Assembly: GCF_001995095.2 (NCBI RefSeq)
Contig: NZ_MTSD02000001.1
Span: forward strand, 310,001 to 374,000
Direction: 5' to 3'
From: Oceanospirillum linum
GTDB taxonomy: Bacteria > Pseudomonadota > Gammaproteobacteria > Pseudomonadales > Halomonadaceae
DNA: 64,000 nucleotides
Part shown: positions 17,922 through 26,333 of the stretch, one piece after another
How positions within the stretch are numbered: position 1 is the stretch's first letter
Layout of the letters: each line of letters begins with the position of its first letter
The notes under the pieces: model-generated
Database searches by the model: none
The model's input: the letters and a program-made list of their open reading frames with translations, nothing else
Told to the model about the DNA's origin: nothing
Made by a program: the position numbers and the translations under genes

Positions 17922-18272
17922 TCAGGAAACCTTCCAGCTCTGTACCGTTTCTTTACCGTACTTCTGAATCCATTCCTGATAATCCTTTTGACGACCACCC
18001 CGAACAGTGATCTCCTCACCGGTCTGAGGGTTCTTATAAACACTTGGAGTACGCTTACGACGTGACTTACCGGACTCAGCAGTATCTTCACTTGCACCAA
18101 ACAGAGCAAGCAATTCAGATTCAGACTTATCAAACTGTTTCAGTACTTCTTCAACAGCCGTTTTAAAAGCCAGTTCCTGTTTCAGCTCCTGCTTTTCTTC
18201 CATTGCCTGCAGTTCTTCCTGCAGCTGACGCATCAGACGTTCTTTCTCACGATATTTGTTAATAATAGACAT
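17922..18272 (-). CDS. mvaT: MvaT/MvaU-family histone-like nucleoid-structuring protein
   Basis: A 116-residue protein with the MvaT plan: a charged N-terminal coiled-coil oligomerisation region (MSIINKYREKERLMRQLQEEL, to about residue 60), a Lys/Arg linker (GKSRRKRT), and a C-terminal DNA-binding domain with YKNPQTGEEITVRGGR and a final KYGKETVQSW. The PQTGE...RGGR segment matches the AT-hook-like region that silences AT-rich foreign DNA in Pseudomonas MvaT. As an H-NS analogue it may silence AT-rich loci such as the abi gene. It is monocistronic, with its own terminator. Confidence 0.85.
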   Translation of the reverse strand: MSIINKYREKERLMRQLQEELQAMEEKQELKQELAFKTAVEEVLKQFDKSESELLALFGASEDTAESGKSRRKRTPSVYKNPQTGEEITVRGGRQKDYQEWIQKYGKETVQSWKVS

Positions 18273-18614
18273 AATAACTCTCTTGTTACATAAAGGTGCT
18301 GTGGGGGAAACAGAAGTTCTTAGCTCAGGCAGGTCTGCTGCACTACGTTCTCAGGTAAAAACACCATCAACGATGGGCATGATTTGTAGATGGATACGTG
18401 TGCAAATTTATTCTGGACCTCTAGGTCAATCATATCTCAAACTAGAGTGAAAACTCTTTTTAAGACCCTTTCAAAACGCCTAAACAAGAAACTTTAATGC
18501 CGGTAATACTAATATCAGATATTTAGAATTACAAGACATATAAACCTTTAAATTATTCCAAAAAATCCCATAGAGAATATCCGAGTAATTTATTGAACAA
18601 AAAATAGATCTTAA
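18273..18614. promoter_or_regulatory. AT-rich upstream region of mvaT gene
   Basis: A 342-nt stretch, very AT-rich from about 18430 to 18614. At 18416-18427 there is a near-palindrome, GACCT-CT-AGGTC. MvaT/H-NS genes are commonly autoregulated through AT-rich DNA, so this tract may be bound by the protein itself. No convincing -10/-35 pair or ORF was found. Confidence 0.4.
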
Positions 18615-19511
18615 TTAAATATTTCTCAAAGCAATCGTCGGAAGCTCACATTCAGGGCTAAGCGCCTGCCTGATCGCCTGTAATAAAGCAGGTTTGTCGC
18701 GACCCAATATACCTTTCAGCACCAGGTGATTAGAAATATGGTCCGAACGAAAGACCGTTGAGTTTAAATTTAGTTCCGAGATAAACAGATGCATTTCCTT
18801 AAGTAACTCCTTGCTATCCAGTTCAGCGAAATCACCTCCAAATGCCTCAACAAACCTCTGCCTTCCACGATGAAAGGTTAAAACCAATATTGACAGATAG
18901 TCTGGCTGCGCTCTATTGATCAACTTTGCAGAGTTTACTGCATGCTGCTCCGATAACACCTGCCCACCCAAACCATTAAGCACCATTACAGATGTTTTAA
19001 TTCCTGCCTGCTTTATCTTCTGTAGCGCAGAATATGTCGTCTCTGCTGTTTCACCTTTTTTAATTCGAGTTAATACTTCATTATCACCAGATTCAACACC
19101 TACGTAGAGTATTGATAGACCGTTATTTTTTAACTCAGTTAATTCTTCAACACTCTTTCGGGCTACATTTCGTGGCAAGCAGTAGGCACCAATGCGCCGC
19201 AATTCAAGGAATGCATGATTAAGGGCTTTTAAAACGGTCAATAGACGACGAAAGGATAAGGTCATTGCATCGCCATCCGCCAGAAAAACACGGCTAACGC
19301 CTACAAGCTGCTCGCCGGCCCGTTGAATATCAGTCAGGACATCAGATTCTTTCCGGACCGAAAATTTCTTCTGAACATCGGTATACATGCTACAGAAACT
19401 GCAATGATTCCAACTGCAACCATTGGTTACCGGCAGGATAAACGATTTGGCCTCACTGGGAGGCCGGTACACGGGTTCAATATATTGCACAGGAAAATCA
19501 TTAAACATCAT
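18615..19511 (-). CDS. Radical SAM protein of the RPPSEA/CX4CX2C type
   Basis: A 298-residue radical SAM enzyme. It begins with the family's RPPSEAKSFILPVTNGC, then the iron-sulfur Cys set CSWNHCSFC, spaced CX4CX2C rather than the usual CX3CX2C. Downstream are the barrel motifs FLADGDAM, YCLPRNV, LYVGVESGDNEVL and KTSVMVLNGLGG. It belongs to the COG1032-like group; the substrate is unknown. Its start lies inside the stop region of the TetR gene (4-nt overlap), so the two are translated together and the regulator probably controls this enzyme. Confidence 0.82.
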   Translation of the reverse strand: MMFNDFPVQYIEPVYRPPSEAKSFILPVTNGCSWNHCSFCSMYTDVQKKFSVRKESDVLTDIQRAGEQLVGVSRVFLADGDAMTLSFRRLLTVLKALNHAFLELRRIGAYCLPRNVARKSVEELTELKNNGLSILYVGVESGDNEVLTRIKKGETAETTYSALQKIKQAGIKTSVMVLNGLGGQVLSEQHAVNSAKLINRAQPDYLSILVLTFHRGRQRFVEAFGGDFAELDSKELLKEMHLFISELNLNSTVFRSDHISNHLVLKGILGRDKPALLQAIRQALSPECELPTIALRNI

Positions 19512-20161
19512 GACTCCTCTCTATTGCGCCCTCGTTGACCACGATTCCCCATGCGCACACCGATCTCCATCAGGAAGGTAAAGAACTCATCTTTATCCTG
19601 AATCACTTCCCTGAAAAAGCGCGACTGGTACAAAGCTGCGGCGCCATGTACCAACGCCCAGTGGGCGCAGTAATGGAAGTAAGATGGCACATCTTCCAGT
19701 TTATTCTCATCAATGCGGGCGGTAATCAAATCCGTCAGACTTTCAAGGTTACGGGCTCGGAAACTATGCAGCTCATCCAGCATGTCAGTATCACCCGAGG
19801 ACTTAGTCAGCTTCTCTTCCAACCTGGAGAACAGCAGATATTTACCGGGGTCCTGCATACGGAATTCAAAATAGGCACGTGACAAAGCCTCTTTGTCTTC
19901 AGATATTTTGGGGGACTGAAACAGGTCAGCCAGATCTTTCTCATAATCCAGCATCAAGCGAAGATAAATCTCAGACTTACTACGGAAATGCTTGTAGATC
20001 GTACCTTTGCCAATACCAACATGGTCTGCAATCATTTCGACGGTAACACGATCTTCTCCATGCTCCATAAATAACTCGAGAGCGGCATCGAGAATATTGG
20101 CTTCGCGTTGACGAAACTCCTGCACTTTACGGGCTTGTTTTTCCACTGCGGATAAGGTCAT
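19508..20161 (-). CDS. TetR/AcrR-family transcriptional regulator
   Basis: A 217-residue TetR-family protein. The N-terminal helix-turn-helix is clear: ILDAALELFMEHG, VTVEMIADHVGIGKGTIYKHF and RSKSEIYLRLM (residues 22-70). The C-terminal ligand domain ends in a short basic tail (GNRGQRGRNREES). It heads a two-gene operon with the radical SAM gene. By its HTH it is not PsrA, so it is not an obvious owner of the etf operators. The ligand is unknown. Confidence 0.88.
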   Translation of the reverse strand: MTLSAVEKQARKVQEFRQREANILDAALELFMEHGEDRVTVEMIADHVGIGKGTIYKHFRSKSEIYLRLMLDYEKDLADLFQSPKISEDKEALSRAYFEFRMQDPGKYLLFSRLEEKLTKSSGDTDMLDELHSFRARNLESLTDLITARIDENKLEDVPSYFHYCAHWALVHGAAALYQSRFFREVIQDKDEFFTFLMEIGVRMGNRGQRGRNREES

Positions 20162-20335
20162 AACATTTACTGCCTAACAAATATGAACCTGTTGAATTAT
20201 CAGTATCAAAGCTTAGTGAGGATACTGACACCTGCTGGCGCAACCCCCTATGTTGCGCCGCACACAATACCATTCCACACTTAATTTGACCAGATTCTTT
20301 TTTTCAGTCACATTCTGATATTTGTCAGTACAGAA

Positions 20336-20371
20336 CTAAAAAACCCTGTAACTTGCAGAGGCCACAGGGTT
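20336..20371 (-). terminator. Terminator of the small unknown gene at 20438
   Basis: AACCCTGT (20342-20349) and ACAGGGTT (20364-20371) pair over a 14-nt loop. On the minus strand the stem is followed by six T, placing the end of the transcript about 70 nt past the stop of the 20438-20725 gene. Confidence 0.75.
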
Positions 20372-20437
20372 AATCATCAAAAAGAACATCCGAAGTCTAT
20401 ATTATATAGGCCGAAACAGGATGCTACATATCAGGCT

Positions 20438-20725
20438 CTAATCAGAACCTCTTCCCAGTGGGATATAGATCAGCTTAGGATGAATATCCACTGCCGGATT
20501 CATCACATGGACTCCTCCAGCTTCCTTAACACAGCGCAGACTATCCATGCTGATATCAGAAAATACGAGTTCACTCTGATGATCCCGAATCATCAGCTGG
20601 CCACAATTATTAAAAAAAACCCGGGCATCCGTAACATTAAGCTCCGGACTGATTTTGGGTAATAAGACACGATTGAATGCGCGGCGGGCAATAAGCTCAA
20701 ACTGTTCGACCTGGTACGTTTTCAT
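20438..20725 (-). CDS. Small protein of unknown function
   Basis: A 95-residue protein beginning MKTYQVEQFELIARRAF; this ATG at 20725 has GGAGA eight bases upstream, whereas the longer frame to 20761 has none. No signal peptide, membrane segment or Cys pair. It has a charged helix at the N-terminus, then FNNCGQLMIRDHQSELVFSD, which looks like a small beta domain, and a C-terminal HPKLIYIPLGRG. Its own terminator and good ribosome site argue that it is real. I do not recognise the family. Confidence 0.7.
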   Translation of the reverse strand: MKTYQVEQFELIARRAFNRVLLPKISPELNVTDARVFFNNCGQLMIRDHQSELVFSDISMDSLRCVKEAGGVHVMNPAVDIHPKLIYIPLGRGSD

Positions 20726-21010
20726 GTCGATTTCTCCGTGTTTTTTTATAGTCATTTTCACGTCATAAACTCAGTATATGCTTATTCGGCTAAGCCAATG
20801 TGACGCTTTAATGAATTCTCCCTCCCTCCGAGCCAGCACTTGACCCTCGTCATCATTCAGAACCCTGGCCACCCTGTATTTACCCCTATGGCTTCATCAC
20901 TCAGCAATGAACCGACTCTGACAGAGCCCCGTAAATAGCCTACTCTTATTAAAAGGAGCATTTCCCAATATGAACAATCACATAAGATAGCAATCGCGAG
21001 GGATACTGCG

Positions 21011-21985
21011 ATGAAAATAACAAAAATGACACGACCAATTGTTAACTGGCTGACACAACACAGGCCCGCACCTGAATTTCCTATGTCAGATTTTGAGCGC
21101 ATCCGGTATGAGGTTCGTTCCTGTGATGTACTCCTGGTAGAAGGCCGATCCAGGGTTAGCGATGTGATTAAAATGATCACTCAAAGCCCCTGGTCCCATG
21201 CGGCACTATATCTCGGACGCCTGCACGATATTGAGGACCCTGAACTCAGAAATACGCTGAGCGAGCTCTTCCCCTTTTCACCGGATACCCAGCTGATTGT
21301 TGAATCTGAGTTGGGCATGGGTACGGTCATTCGGGATTTAGCAAGTTACAGGGAAGACCATATTCGTATTTGCCGCCCCAGAGGATTAAGTCACAAAGAT
21401 AGCCAACAGATGATTCATTACGCCATTAGTCAGCTGGGTAAAGAGTATGATGTTCGTCAGATTCTCGATCTGGCACGCTTTCTTTTTCCCTGGTGGATTA
21501 TGCCTCGGCGCTGGCGTTCATCACTCTTTCAGCACAATGCGGGGAAGGCTACTAAAACAGTTTGCTCGACCATGATTGCTGAAGCGTTTGGCTTTATCCA
21601 GTTCCCGATTCTCCCCCTGGTCAAAAAGAGTGGTGACCTAGGGTTTCAGCTATTCAGGAGAAACCCTAAACTATGCACCCCCAGAGATTTTGACTACTCG
21701 CCTTATTTTGAGATTATCAAATACCCTTTTATGGACTTTTCGGAGCATGCCGATTACAGACTATTACCCTGGCACGGTAAGGGTGTTCTGGATAGCCAGG
21801 AGCAGTCCATGTATGTCTACCCTGAGGGCCAAACCAGTGATGAACCCCTGCCATATGCCATGAAAAAGAAACAAAAAACCAAAAAAACACCTTTTGTCCC
21901 CTGGACATCACCTCAGAGTGATAATGACTTCTACGAGGGCAGCAATGAGCCCCCATCCGCATCAGACTCCGCACATGATAAATAA
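21011..21985 (+). CDS. YiiX/YebB-like permuted papain-fold (NlpC/P60-type) hydrolase
   Basis: A 324-residue protein with the circularly permuted papain-like pattern of YiiX-type enzymes: CDVLLVEG...SDVIKMITQSPWSHAALYLG with catalytic-type His63, then a region of about 120 residues, then TKTVCSTMIAEAF with Cys185. This fold occurs in peptidases, amidases and lipid-modifying enzymes. There is no obvious signal peptide, but a hydrophobic stretch (ILDLARFLFPWWIM, 151-164) may touch the membrane. The last 60 residues are low-complexity, Lys- then Ser/Asp-rich, an unusual extension. It stands alone on the plus strand. Confidence 0.75.
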   Translation: MKITKMTRPIVNWLTQHRPAPEFPMSDFERIRYEVRSCDVLLVEGRSRVSDVIKMITQSPWSHAALYLGRLHDIEDPELRNTLSELFPFSPDTQLIVESELGMGTVIRDLASYREDHIRICRPRGLSHKDSQQMIHYAISQLGKEYDVRQILDLARFLFPWWIMPRRWRSSLFQHNAGKATKTVCSTMIAEAFGFIQFPILPLVKKSGDLGFQLFRRNPKLCTPRDFDYSPYFEIIKYPFMDFSEHADYRLLPWHGKGVLDSQEQSMYVYPEGQTSDEPLPYAMKKKQKTKKTPFVPWTSPQSDNDFYEGSNEPPSASDSAHDK

Positions 21986-22013
21986 AAAAATGGCCAGATA
22001 TCATCTGGCCATT
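21984..22013 (-). terminator. Terminator of the holB-pilZ-tatD transcript
   Basis: AATGGCCAGA (21989-21998) and TCTGGCCATT (22004-22013) form a 10-bp stem with a 5-nt loop. On the minus strand it is followed by seven T, some 50 nt past the tatD stop. It overlaps the end of the convergent YiiX-like gene, for which it may also act. Confidence 0.85.
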
Positions 22014-22066
22014 CAACGATAAAACAAGCACTCTGCCATTAACTGGCATCGCTAACGACAGTCGTG

Positions 22067-22864
22067 TTACTGCTCCGCTACAGCTTTAGGCACTGCCCCC
22101 TTAAACAAACGGAAGAAATTAGCCGTCGTCTGCATTGCAAGCTCGTCATATGAAATACCACGCTGCGCCGCAATAAACTCTGCTACATCGCGAACATATT
22201 GTGGCTCACACTTCTTGCCCCGATGCGGAACCGGTGCCAGATAAGGTGAGTCTGTCTCCACCAGCAGAGAGTCCAGGGGAATTTTTGCTGCCACTTCCCG
22301 TACCTGATCAGCATTGCGGAAGGTAACAATACCGGAAATAGATACATAGTAGCCCAGAGCAATGCCGCGGCGAGCCATATCAAGATCTTCGGTAAAGCAA
22401 TGTAGTACACCGCCAGCATCCGGCCCGTATTGCTCCAGCATATCCAATGTGTCTTCTTTTGCATCCCGGGTATGAATAATTACAGGTTTATTCACCTTCT
22501 GGGCAGCAAGAAGGTGGCGTTTAAAGCGCTCTTTCTGTAAATCTTTAGTGTCAGGAGCATAATGATAATCGAGACCGGTCTCACCCACAGCCACAATCAG
22601 TTCATCTTCTGCCTCTTTTACCAGCTCCTCAATCGTTGGCTCATGTGGCAGATCCTGTAACGGATGAACGCCAGCTGATGCAAAAACAGAAGGATATTGA
22701 CGGGCCAGGTCTTTCAGGCCAGCCACATCATCAAGGGTTACGCTAACCGCCAGAAAGTGACTAACCCCCCGATCATGGGCCGCGTTAAGAGCCTGATTAA
22801 GATCACCTTTATAGGGAGTCAGATCAAGGCGGTCAAGATGACAATGTGAATCGATCAGGTACAT
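22067..22864 (-). CDS. TatD-family metal-dependent hydrolase (YcfH-like)
   Basis: A 265-residue TatD-family nuclease/hydrolase; start ATG 22864 gives MYLIDSHCHLDRL with the first two metal-binding His. Further sites are GETGLDYHYAP, VIIHTRDAKEDT, GGVLHCFTED and VETDSPYLAP with the conserved Asp. TatD proteins are 3'-5' exonucleases or D-aminoacyl-tRNA deacylase-like enzymes. It is the last gene of the pabC-mltG-tmk-holB-pilZ-tatD series, as in Pseudomonas, and is followed by a strong terminator. Confidence 0.92.
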   Translation of the reverse strand: MYLIDSHCHLDRLDLTPYKGDLNQALNAAHDRGVSHFLAVSVTLDDVAGLKDLARQYPSVFASAGVHPLQDLPHEPTIEELVKEAEDELIVAVGETGLDYHYAPDTKDLQKERFKRHLLAAQKVNKPVIIHTRDAKEDTLDMLEQYGPDAGGVLHCFTEDLDMARRGIALGYYVSISGIVTFRNADQVREVAAKIPLDSLLVETDSPYLAPVPHRGKKCEPQYVRDVAEFIAAQRGISYDELAMQTTANFFRLFKGAVPKAVAEQ

Positions 22865-22946
22865 AAATATCCTAAACAACTTAAATTCTATGGGGATAAA
22901 AAAACAACTCTACGATGTTCTAGATGGCAGCAGGTGTTGTGGACGC

Positions 22947-23306
22947 TCAGAACGTATAGGTCGGGCGCTCAGAGTCAAGTTGGCCTGACAAATAGCGCTC
23001 AATCTTATCTCTCAATGAAGCATGCTCCTCTGTAAACTGAACACCAATACCAGCGGCACGCTGACCATGAGCTCTCTCAGGAGTAATCCAAACCACATGT
23101 GCCTGAACCAGAATTTTCTCGGGTTCATCCATCAGGTTAAGCATCAGTGATAACGTCTGTCCAAGGCGGAAATTACTCCGGGTTGGTAGAAATAAACCAC
23201 CATGGTGCAGGAAAGGCATATATGCTTTATAAAGCTCTTCTTTCTTATCAAGATTTACTACAGCTGCTTTTAGTCGGGCTTTATTATTTCCTGTTTCCTG
23301 CTCCAT
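22947..23306 (-). CDS. pilZ: PilZ domain protein, type IV pilus assembly
   Basis: A 119-residue single PilZ domain. The start chosen is ATG 23306, with AGGAG nine bases upstream, giving MEQETGNNKARLK; the longer frame runs through a tandem repeat. Its position between holB and tatD is that of the PilZ needed for type IV pilus biogenesis in Pseudomonas and Xanthomonas. Like those, it lacks the classic RxxxR c-di-GMP motif at its N-terminus, while GGLFLPT and AAGIGVQF stand where the second motif would be, so it may not bind c-di-GMP but act through PilB/FimX-type partners. Confidence 0.88.
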   Translation of the reverse strand: MEQETGNNKARLKAAVVNLDKKEELYKAYMPFLHHGGLFLPTRSNFRLGQTLSLMLNLMDEPEKILVQAHVVWITPERAHGQRAAGIGVQFTEEHASLRDKIERYLSGQLDSERPTYTF

Positions 23307-23320
23307 CGCCTGATACTCCT

Positions 23321-23360
23321 TTATCACACACCGTTTACCTTTATCACGCACCGTTTACCT
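23321..23360. repeat. Tandem 20-bp direct repeat upstream of pilZ
   Basis: Two adjacent 20-bp units, 23321-23340 and 23341-23360, differ at one position only (TTATCACACA versus TTATCACGCA, both followed by CCGTTTACCT). They fill the short gap between holB and pilZ, starting right behind the pilZ ribosome site. Confidence 0.9.
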
Positions 23361-23413
23361 CAGAGATAAAAGCATCAGCCTTATTACCCTCTATCTGTAA
23401 ACTCTGCCAAACC

Positions 23414-24424
23414 TTATAATAGCATCTTGTCGACCCACCGAATAAGTAATGCTTCCATCGCTAATTGGATATTGGGGTTTGCCCCGGACAGTAACTGGGT
23501 ACGTAGATATCCAACCTCCTGAAATAGCAGGCGGGCCTTTTCCAGATCAGATGAATGCTGCCACTGACGATAGAGGGGGAGCATATCCGGAAAGGAAAGG
23601 TCAGACTCATCCTGAGTCACCATCCAGCGACACCAGTCATTCAACCACTGCTGCATCCAACGCAACGTCCACTGCAGATTACCTTCGATGAAGCCTGGCG
23701 CTAACTCTACTGGGTCGCCACCACGGGTCAGATTTTCCATGGCGAAAAAAAGCTTATCCCGCTGCTTGTGCAATGCTTCATCTGCCAACTCCTGAGCAAG
23801 CAGAGGGTTCCCCTGAGCCATCCTCAGTAATTTTTCCGCATGTAAAGCCCCATGGCTGGAAAGATGACGCCCCAGCCAGTCTAACGCCAACTCTTTATCA
23901 GGAACCGGTAACGAAAACTGTTGGCAGCGGCTTTTGATCGTCGCCATCACAGCGTTTAGCCTGTGGCTCAGTAAAATAAAGAGCACATTATCACCCGGCT
24001 CTTCCAGGTTCTTCAGTAACGCATTAGCCGCATTGATATTCATTGCATCAGCTGGCTGCAGAATAACCACCCGAAAACCACCCTGTTGAGCCGTTTTATT
24101 GGCAAAAGTCTGTAGTTTACGAATCTGCTCAATTTTGATTTGCTTCCCTTCACTTTCCGGCATCACTTCCATCAGGTCGGGATGAGTACCTGCATAAAAC
24201 AGAGAGCAGGACGCGCAATTACCGCACGCGGTCTTCCCAGGTTGACGGCATAAAAGATAGGCGGCCATCGCCCTGGCCAGATGATACTTGCCAATACCCT
24301 GAGCACCAGCCAACAGGAGCGCATGGGGCAAACGACCAGAGCGGTGCTGCTCTGTAAGCTGATTCCAGTAATCCTGCTGCCAGACAAAAGGGATGAGAGG
24401 TGAGTCTTTAACGAGCTCTGTCAT
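23414..24424 (-). CDS. holB: DNA polymerase III, delta' subunit
   Basis: A 336-residue clamp-loader subunit. Visible are an AAA+ fold with a relaxed Walker A (GAQGIGKYHLA), the zinc-binding Cys set CGNCASCSLFYAGTHPD, and the SRC motif region (KSRCQQFSLP). It acts in the DnaX complex that loads the beta clamp. It lies 61 nt behind tmk, in the usual tmk-holB order. Confidence 0.93.
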   Translation of the reverse strand: MTELVKDSPLIPFVWQQDYWNQLTEQHRSGRLPHALLLAGAQGIGKYHLARAMAAYLLCRQPGKTACGNCASCSLFYAGTHPDLMEVMPESEGKQIKIEQIRKLQTFANKTAQQGGFRVVILQPADAMNINAANALLKNLEEPGDNVLFILLSHRLNAVMATIKSRCQQFSLPVPDKELALDWLGRHLSSHGALHAEKLLRMAQGNPLLAQELADEALHKQRDKLFFAMENLTRGGDPVELAPGFIEGNLQWTLRWMQQWLNDWCRWMVTQDESDLSFPDMLPLYRQWQHSSDLEKARLLFQEVGYLRTQLLSGANPNIQLAMEALLIRWVDKMLL

Positions 24425-24485
24425 TGGATATCCCTAATATATCATTATCAAGTGTTACGCTAACCCAGGAAGTCAAATCAGGTGC

Positions 24486-25139
24486 TCAGTCACCTTGATC
24501 AAAAAAGCGCTGCAGTACATCAGCAATATCCTGCTGAACCTGCTCTAAGGCCTGGCTGGCATCAATCACAGCAAAGCGTTCCGGCTCAGCTTTGGCCCGA
24601 ACCAGATAACCCTGCCGCACCCGATCAAAAAACTGAGCCTGCTCCTGCTCAAACCGATCAGTCGTGCCGCGTTTGTTCATCCTCTGACGGGCAACGTCTG
24701 TTGACAGGTCCAGTAAAATAGTCAGGTCTGGACGTACCGTTTCCTGTACCAACTGTTCCAGCTGAGCTATCCAGTCGAGATTCAGGCCACGGGCGTACCC
24801 CTGATAGGCGTAGGTCGCATCGGTAAAACGATCTGAGACCACACACCGGCCTCGGGCAAGCTCTGGCAGGATTTTTTCATCCAAATGCTGAGCCCGGGCG
24901 GCAAACATCAATAGGAGTTCAGCTTTTTCACTGACGTCTTCATCCCGCTGAGTCAGCAGTAACTCACGTATCTCTTCAGCCATTGGCGTGCCGCCTGGCT
25001 CACGGGTCATTAGCGGCTGGAAGCCGTTTTTTTCAAGCCATTGCTGTACAAAAGCCAGATTAGTGCTTTTACCAACACCTTCTGAGCCCTCTAAAGTAAT
25101 AAAACAGCCCTGTTTTCGGTTGTTTGCTATCAAGGTCAT
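24486..25139 (-). CDS. tmk: Thymidylate kinase
   Basis: A 217-residue dTMP kinase producing dTDP. The P-loop is GSEGVGKST, the dTMP/DRX region is VSDRFTDATYAYQGYARG, and the lid has a RMNKRGTTDRFE segment. I start at ATG 25139, with GGA seven bases before; the longer frame would use a TTG. It follows mltG by 39 nt in the conserved pabC-mltG-tmk-holB operon. Confidence 0.95.
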   Translation of the reverse strand: MTLIANNRKQGCFITLEGSEGVGKSTNLAFVQQWLEKNGFQPLMTREPGGTPMAEEIRELLLTQRDEDVSEKAELLLMFAARAQHLDEKILPELARGRCVVSDRFTDATYAYQGYARGLNLDWIAQLEQLVQETVRPDLTILLDLSTDVARQRMNKRGTTDRFEQEQAQFFDRVRQGYLVRAKAEPERFAVIDASQALEQVQQDIADVLQRFFDQGD

Positions 25140-25178
25140 GATCAATTCCAACAGGTCAAACCGGTTTGCTCAAATTTA

Positions 25179-26234
25179 TTACTGAGCCTCAGGGGATGAC
25201 TGATAATTCTGTTTACGTTTATAAATCTGATAGTGACGCACCGCTTTATTATGTTCCTGCAATGTCTTGCTGAATTTGTGACTACCATCACCACGGGCAA
25301 CAAAATAAAGCTCTCCCTCTTTCAGGGGGTTCAGAGCTGCATGAATCGCATCACGCCCTGGAAGAGCGATGGGCGTTGGCGGTAAGCCATTGATTCGATA
25401 TGTATTATAAGCTGTTTTCTCTTTCAGATGGCTCCGGGTAATATTGCCCTGATAACGATCACCAAGCCCATAAATCACTGTTGGATCCGTTTGCAAGCGC
25501 ATACGCTTCTCCAAACGTTGAACAAAAACACCTGCAATACGCGAACGCTCCTCTGGCACCCCGGTCTCTTTCTCAACAATAGATGCCATGATCAGGGCTT
25601 CGTAGGCATTACTGTAGGGTAACGCGGCCTGGTCAGCCTTCTGCCACTCGTCATTTAAAACCCGGTTCATTTTTTCATAAGCAAGTTTCAGAATCTGCAG
25701 ATCAGTCATACCTTTATGATATTGATATGTATCAGGAAAAAAGCGTCCTTCATGATGCTCTACAGCACTGGCGGACTTGCCGGAAACCCATTGCATAATG
25801 TCTGCGATACTCATATCACGGGTTTTAACCGCTAATTTTTCCTGTTGCTGCAAAAGCTGCAAAGCCTCGGAAAAGTTCAAACCTTCCGGTAGTGTCACCT
25901 GATATTGGACCGTTTTGCCAGACGTCAGTAAGCCCATAAGTTCATAGGCACTAATACCGGCAGGAATCCGGTACTCTCCTGCTTTCAGCTGAGCTTTTTC
26001 GGGATTAATTTTCAGCCAGATTTTCAGTGGCCAGGTATCCGGTAAAATACCCTCAGCATTGAGTTCCGCCATCACATGATGAGCGCCAAAGCCAGACTTA
26101 ACGTCATAAATCATAGACTCAGAGAGCGGTAACGGCTGCTGTAACAGCTGCTTCCAATATACAAAAGAAAGCAAAGGTATGAGAACAGCAACCCCCGCAA
26201 GTGCTGCAATAACCCGACGATTCAGAAAAAACAT
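25179..26234 (-). CDS. mltG: Endolytic peptidoglycan transglycosylase MltG
   Basis: A 351-residue inner-membrane enzyme that cleaves nascent glycan strands and is thought to terminate chain elongation. The N-terminal membrane anchor is at residues 8-27, a LysM-like region follows, then the YceG domain with EGRFFPDTY and the catalytic Glu221 in IMASIVEKETG, close to Glu218 of the E. coli enzyme. NGLPPTPIALPG and ALNPLKEGELYFV are also conserved. It lies between pabC and tmk, as in most gammaproteobacteria. Confidence 0.95.
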   Translation of the reverse strand: MFFLNRRVIAALAGVAVLIPLLSFVYWKQLLQQPLPLSESMIYDVKSGFGAHHVMAELNAEGILPDTWPLKIWLKINPEKAQLKAGEYRIPAGISAYELMGLLTSGKTVQYQVTLPEGLNFSEALQLLQQQEKLAVKTRDMSIADIMQWVSGKSASAVEHHEGRFFPDTYQYHKGMTDLQILKLAYEKMNRVLNDEWQKADQAALPYSNAYEALIMASIVEKETGVPEERSRIAGVFVQRLEKRMRLQTDPTVIYGLGDRYQGNITRSHLKEKTAYNTYRINGLPPTPIALPGRDAIHAALNPLKEGELYFVARGDGSHKFSKTLQEHNKAVRHYQIYKRKQNYQSSPEAQ

Positions 26235-26333
26235 ATCTATTCCTTAAACAACCTACCGGCAGAGCTCCGGCATCACAAATATCTCACCTGGTACAGGGGT
26301 CGGTTAACCCGACAAATTTCAAAGCAAAACAGC

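Noticed and set aside
17922-18272. Classical H-NS
   Set aside because: C-terminal domain has the MvaT pattern PQTGE...RGGR and not the H-NS TWTGQGRTP core.
19508-20161. TetR protein as the PsrA repressor of the etf operators
   Set aside because: Its helix-turn-helix and C-terminal domain do not resemble PsrA, and it is clearly tied to the radical SAM gene.
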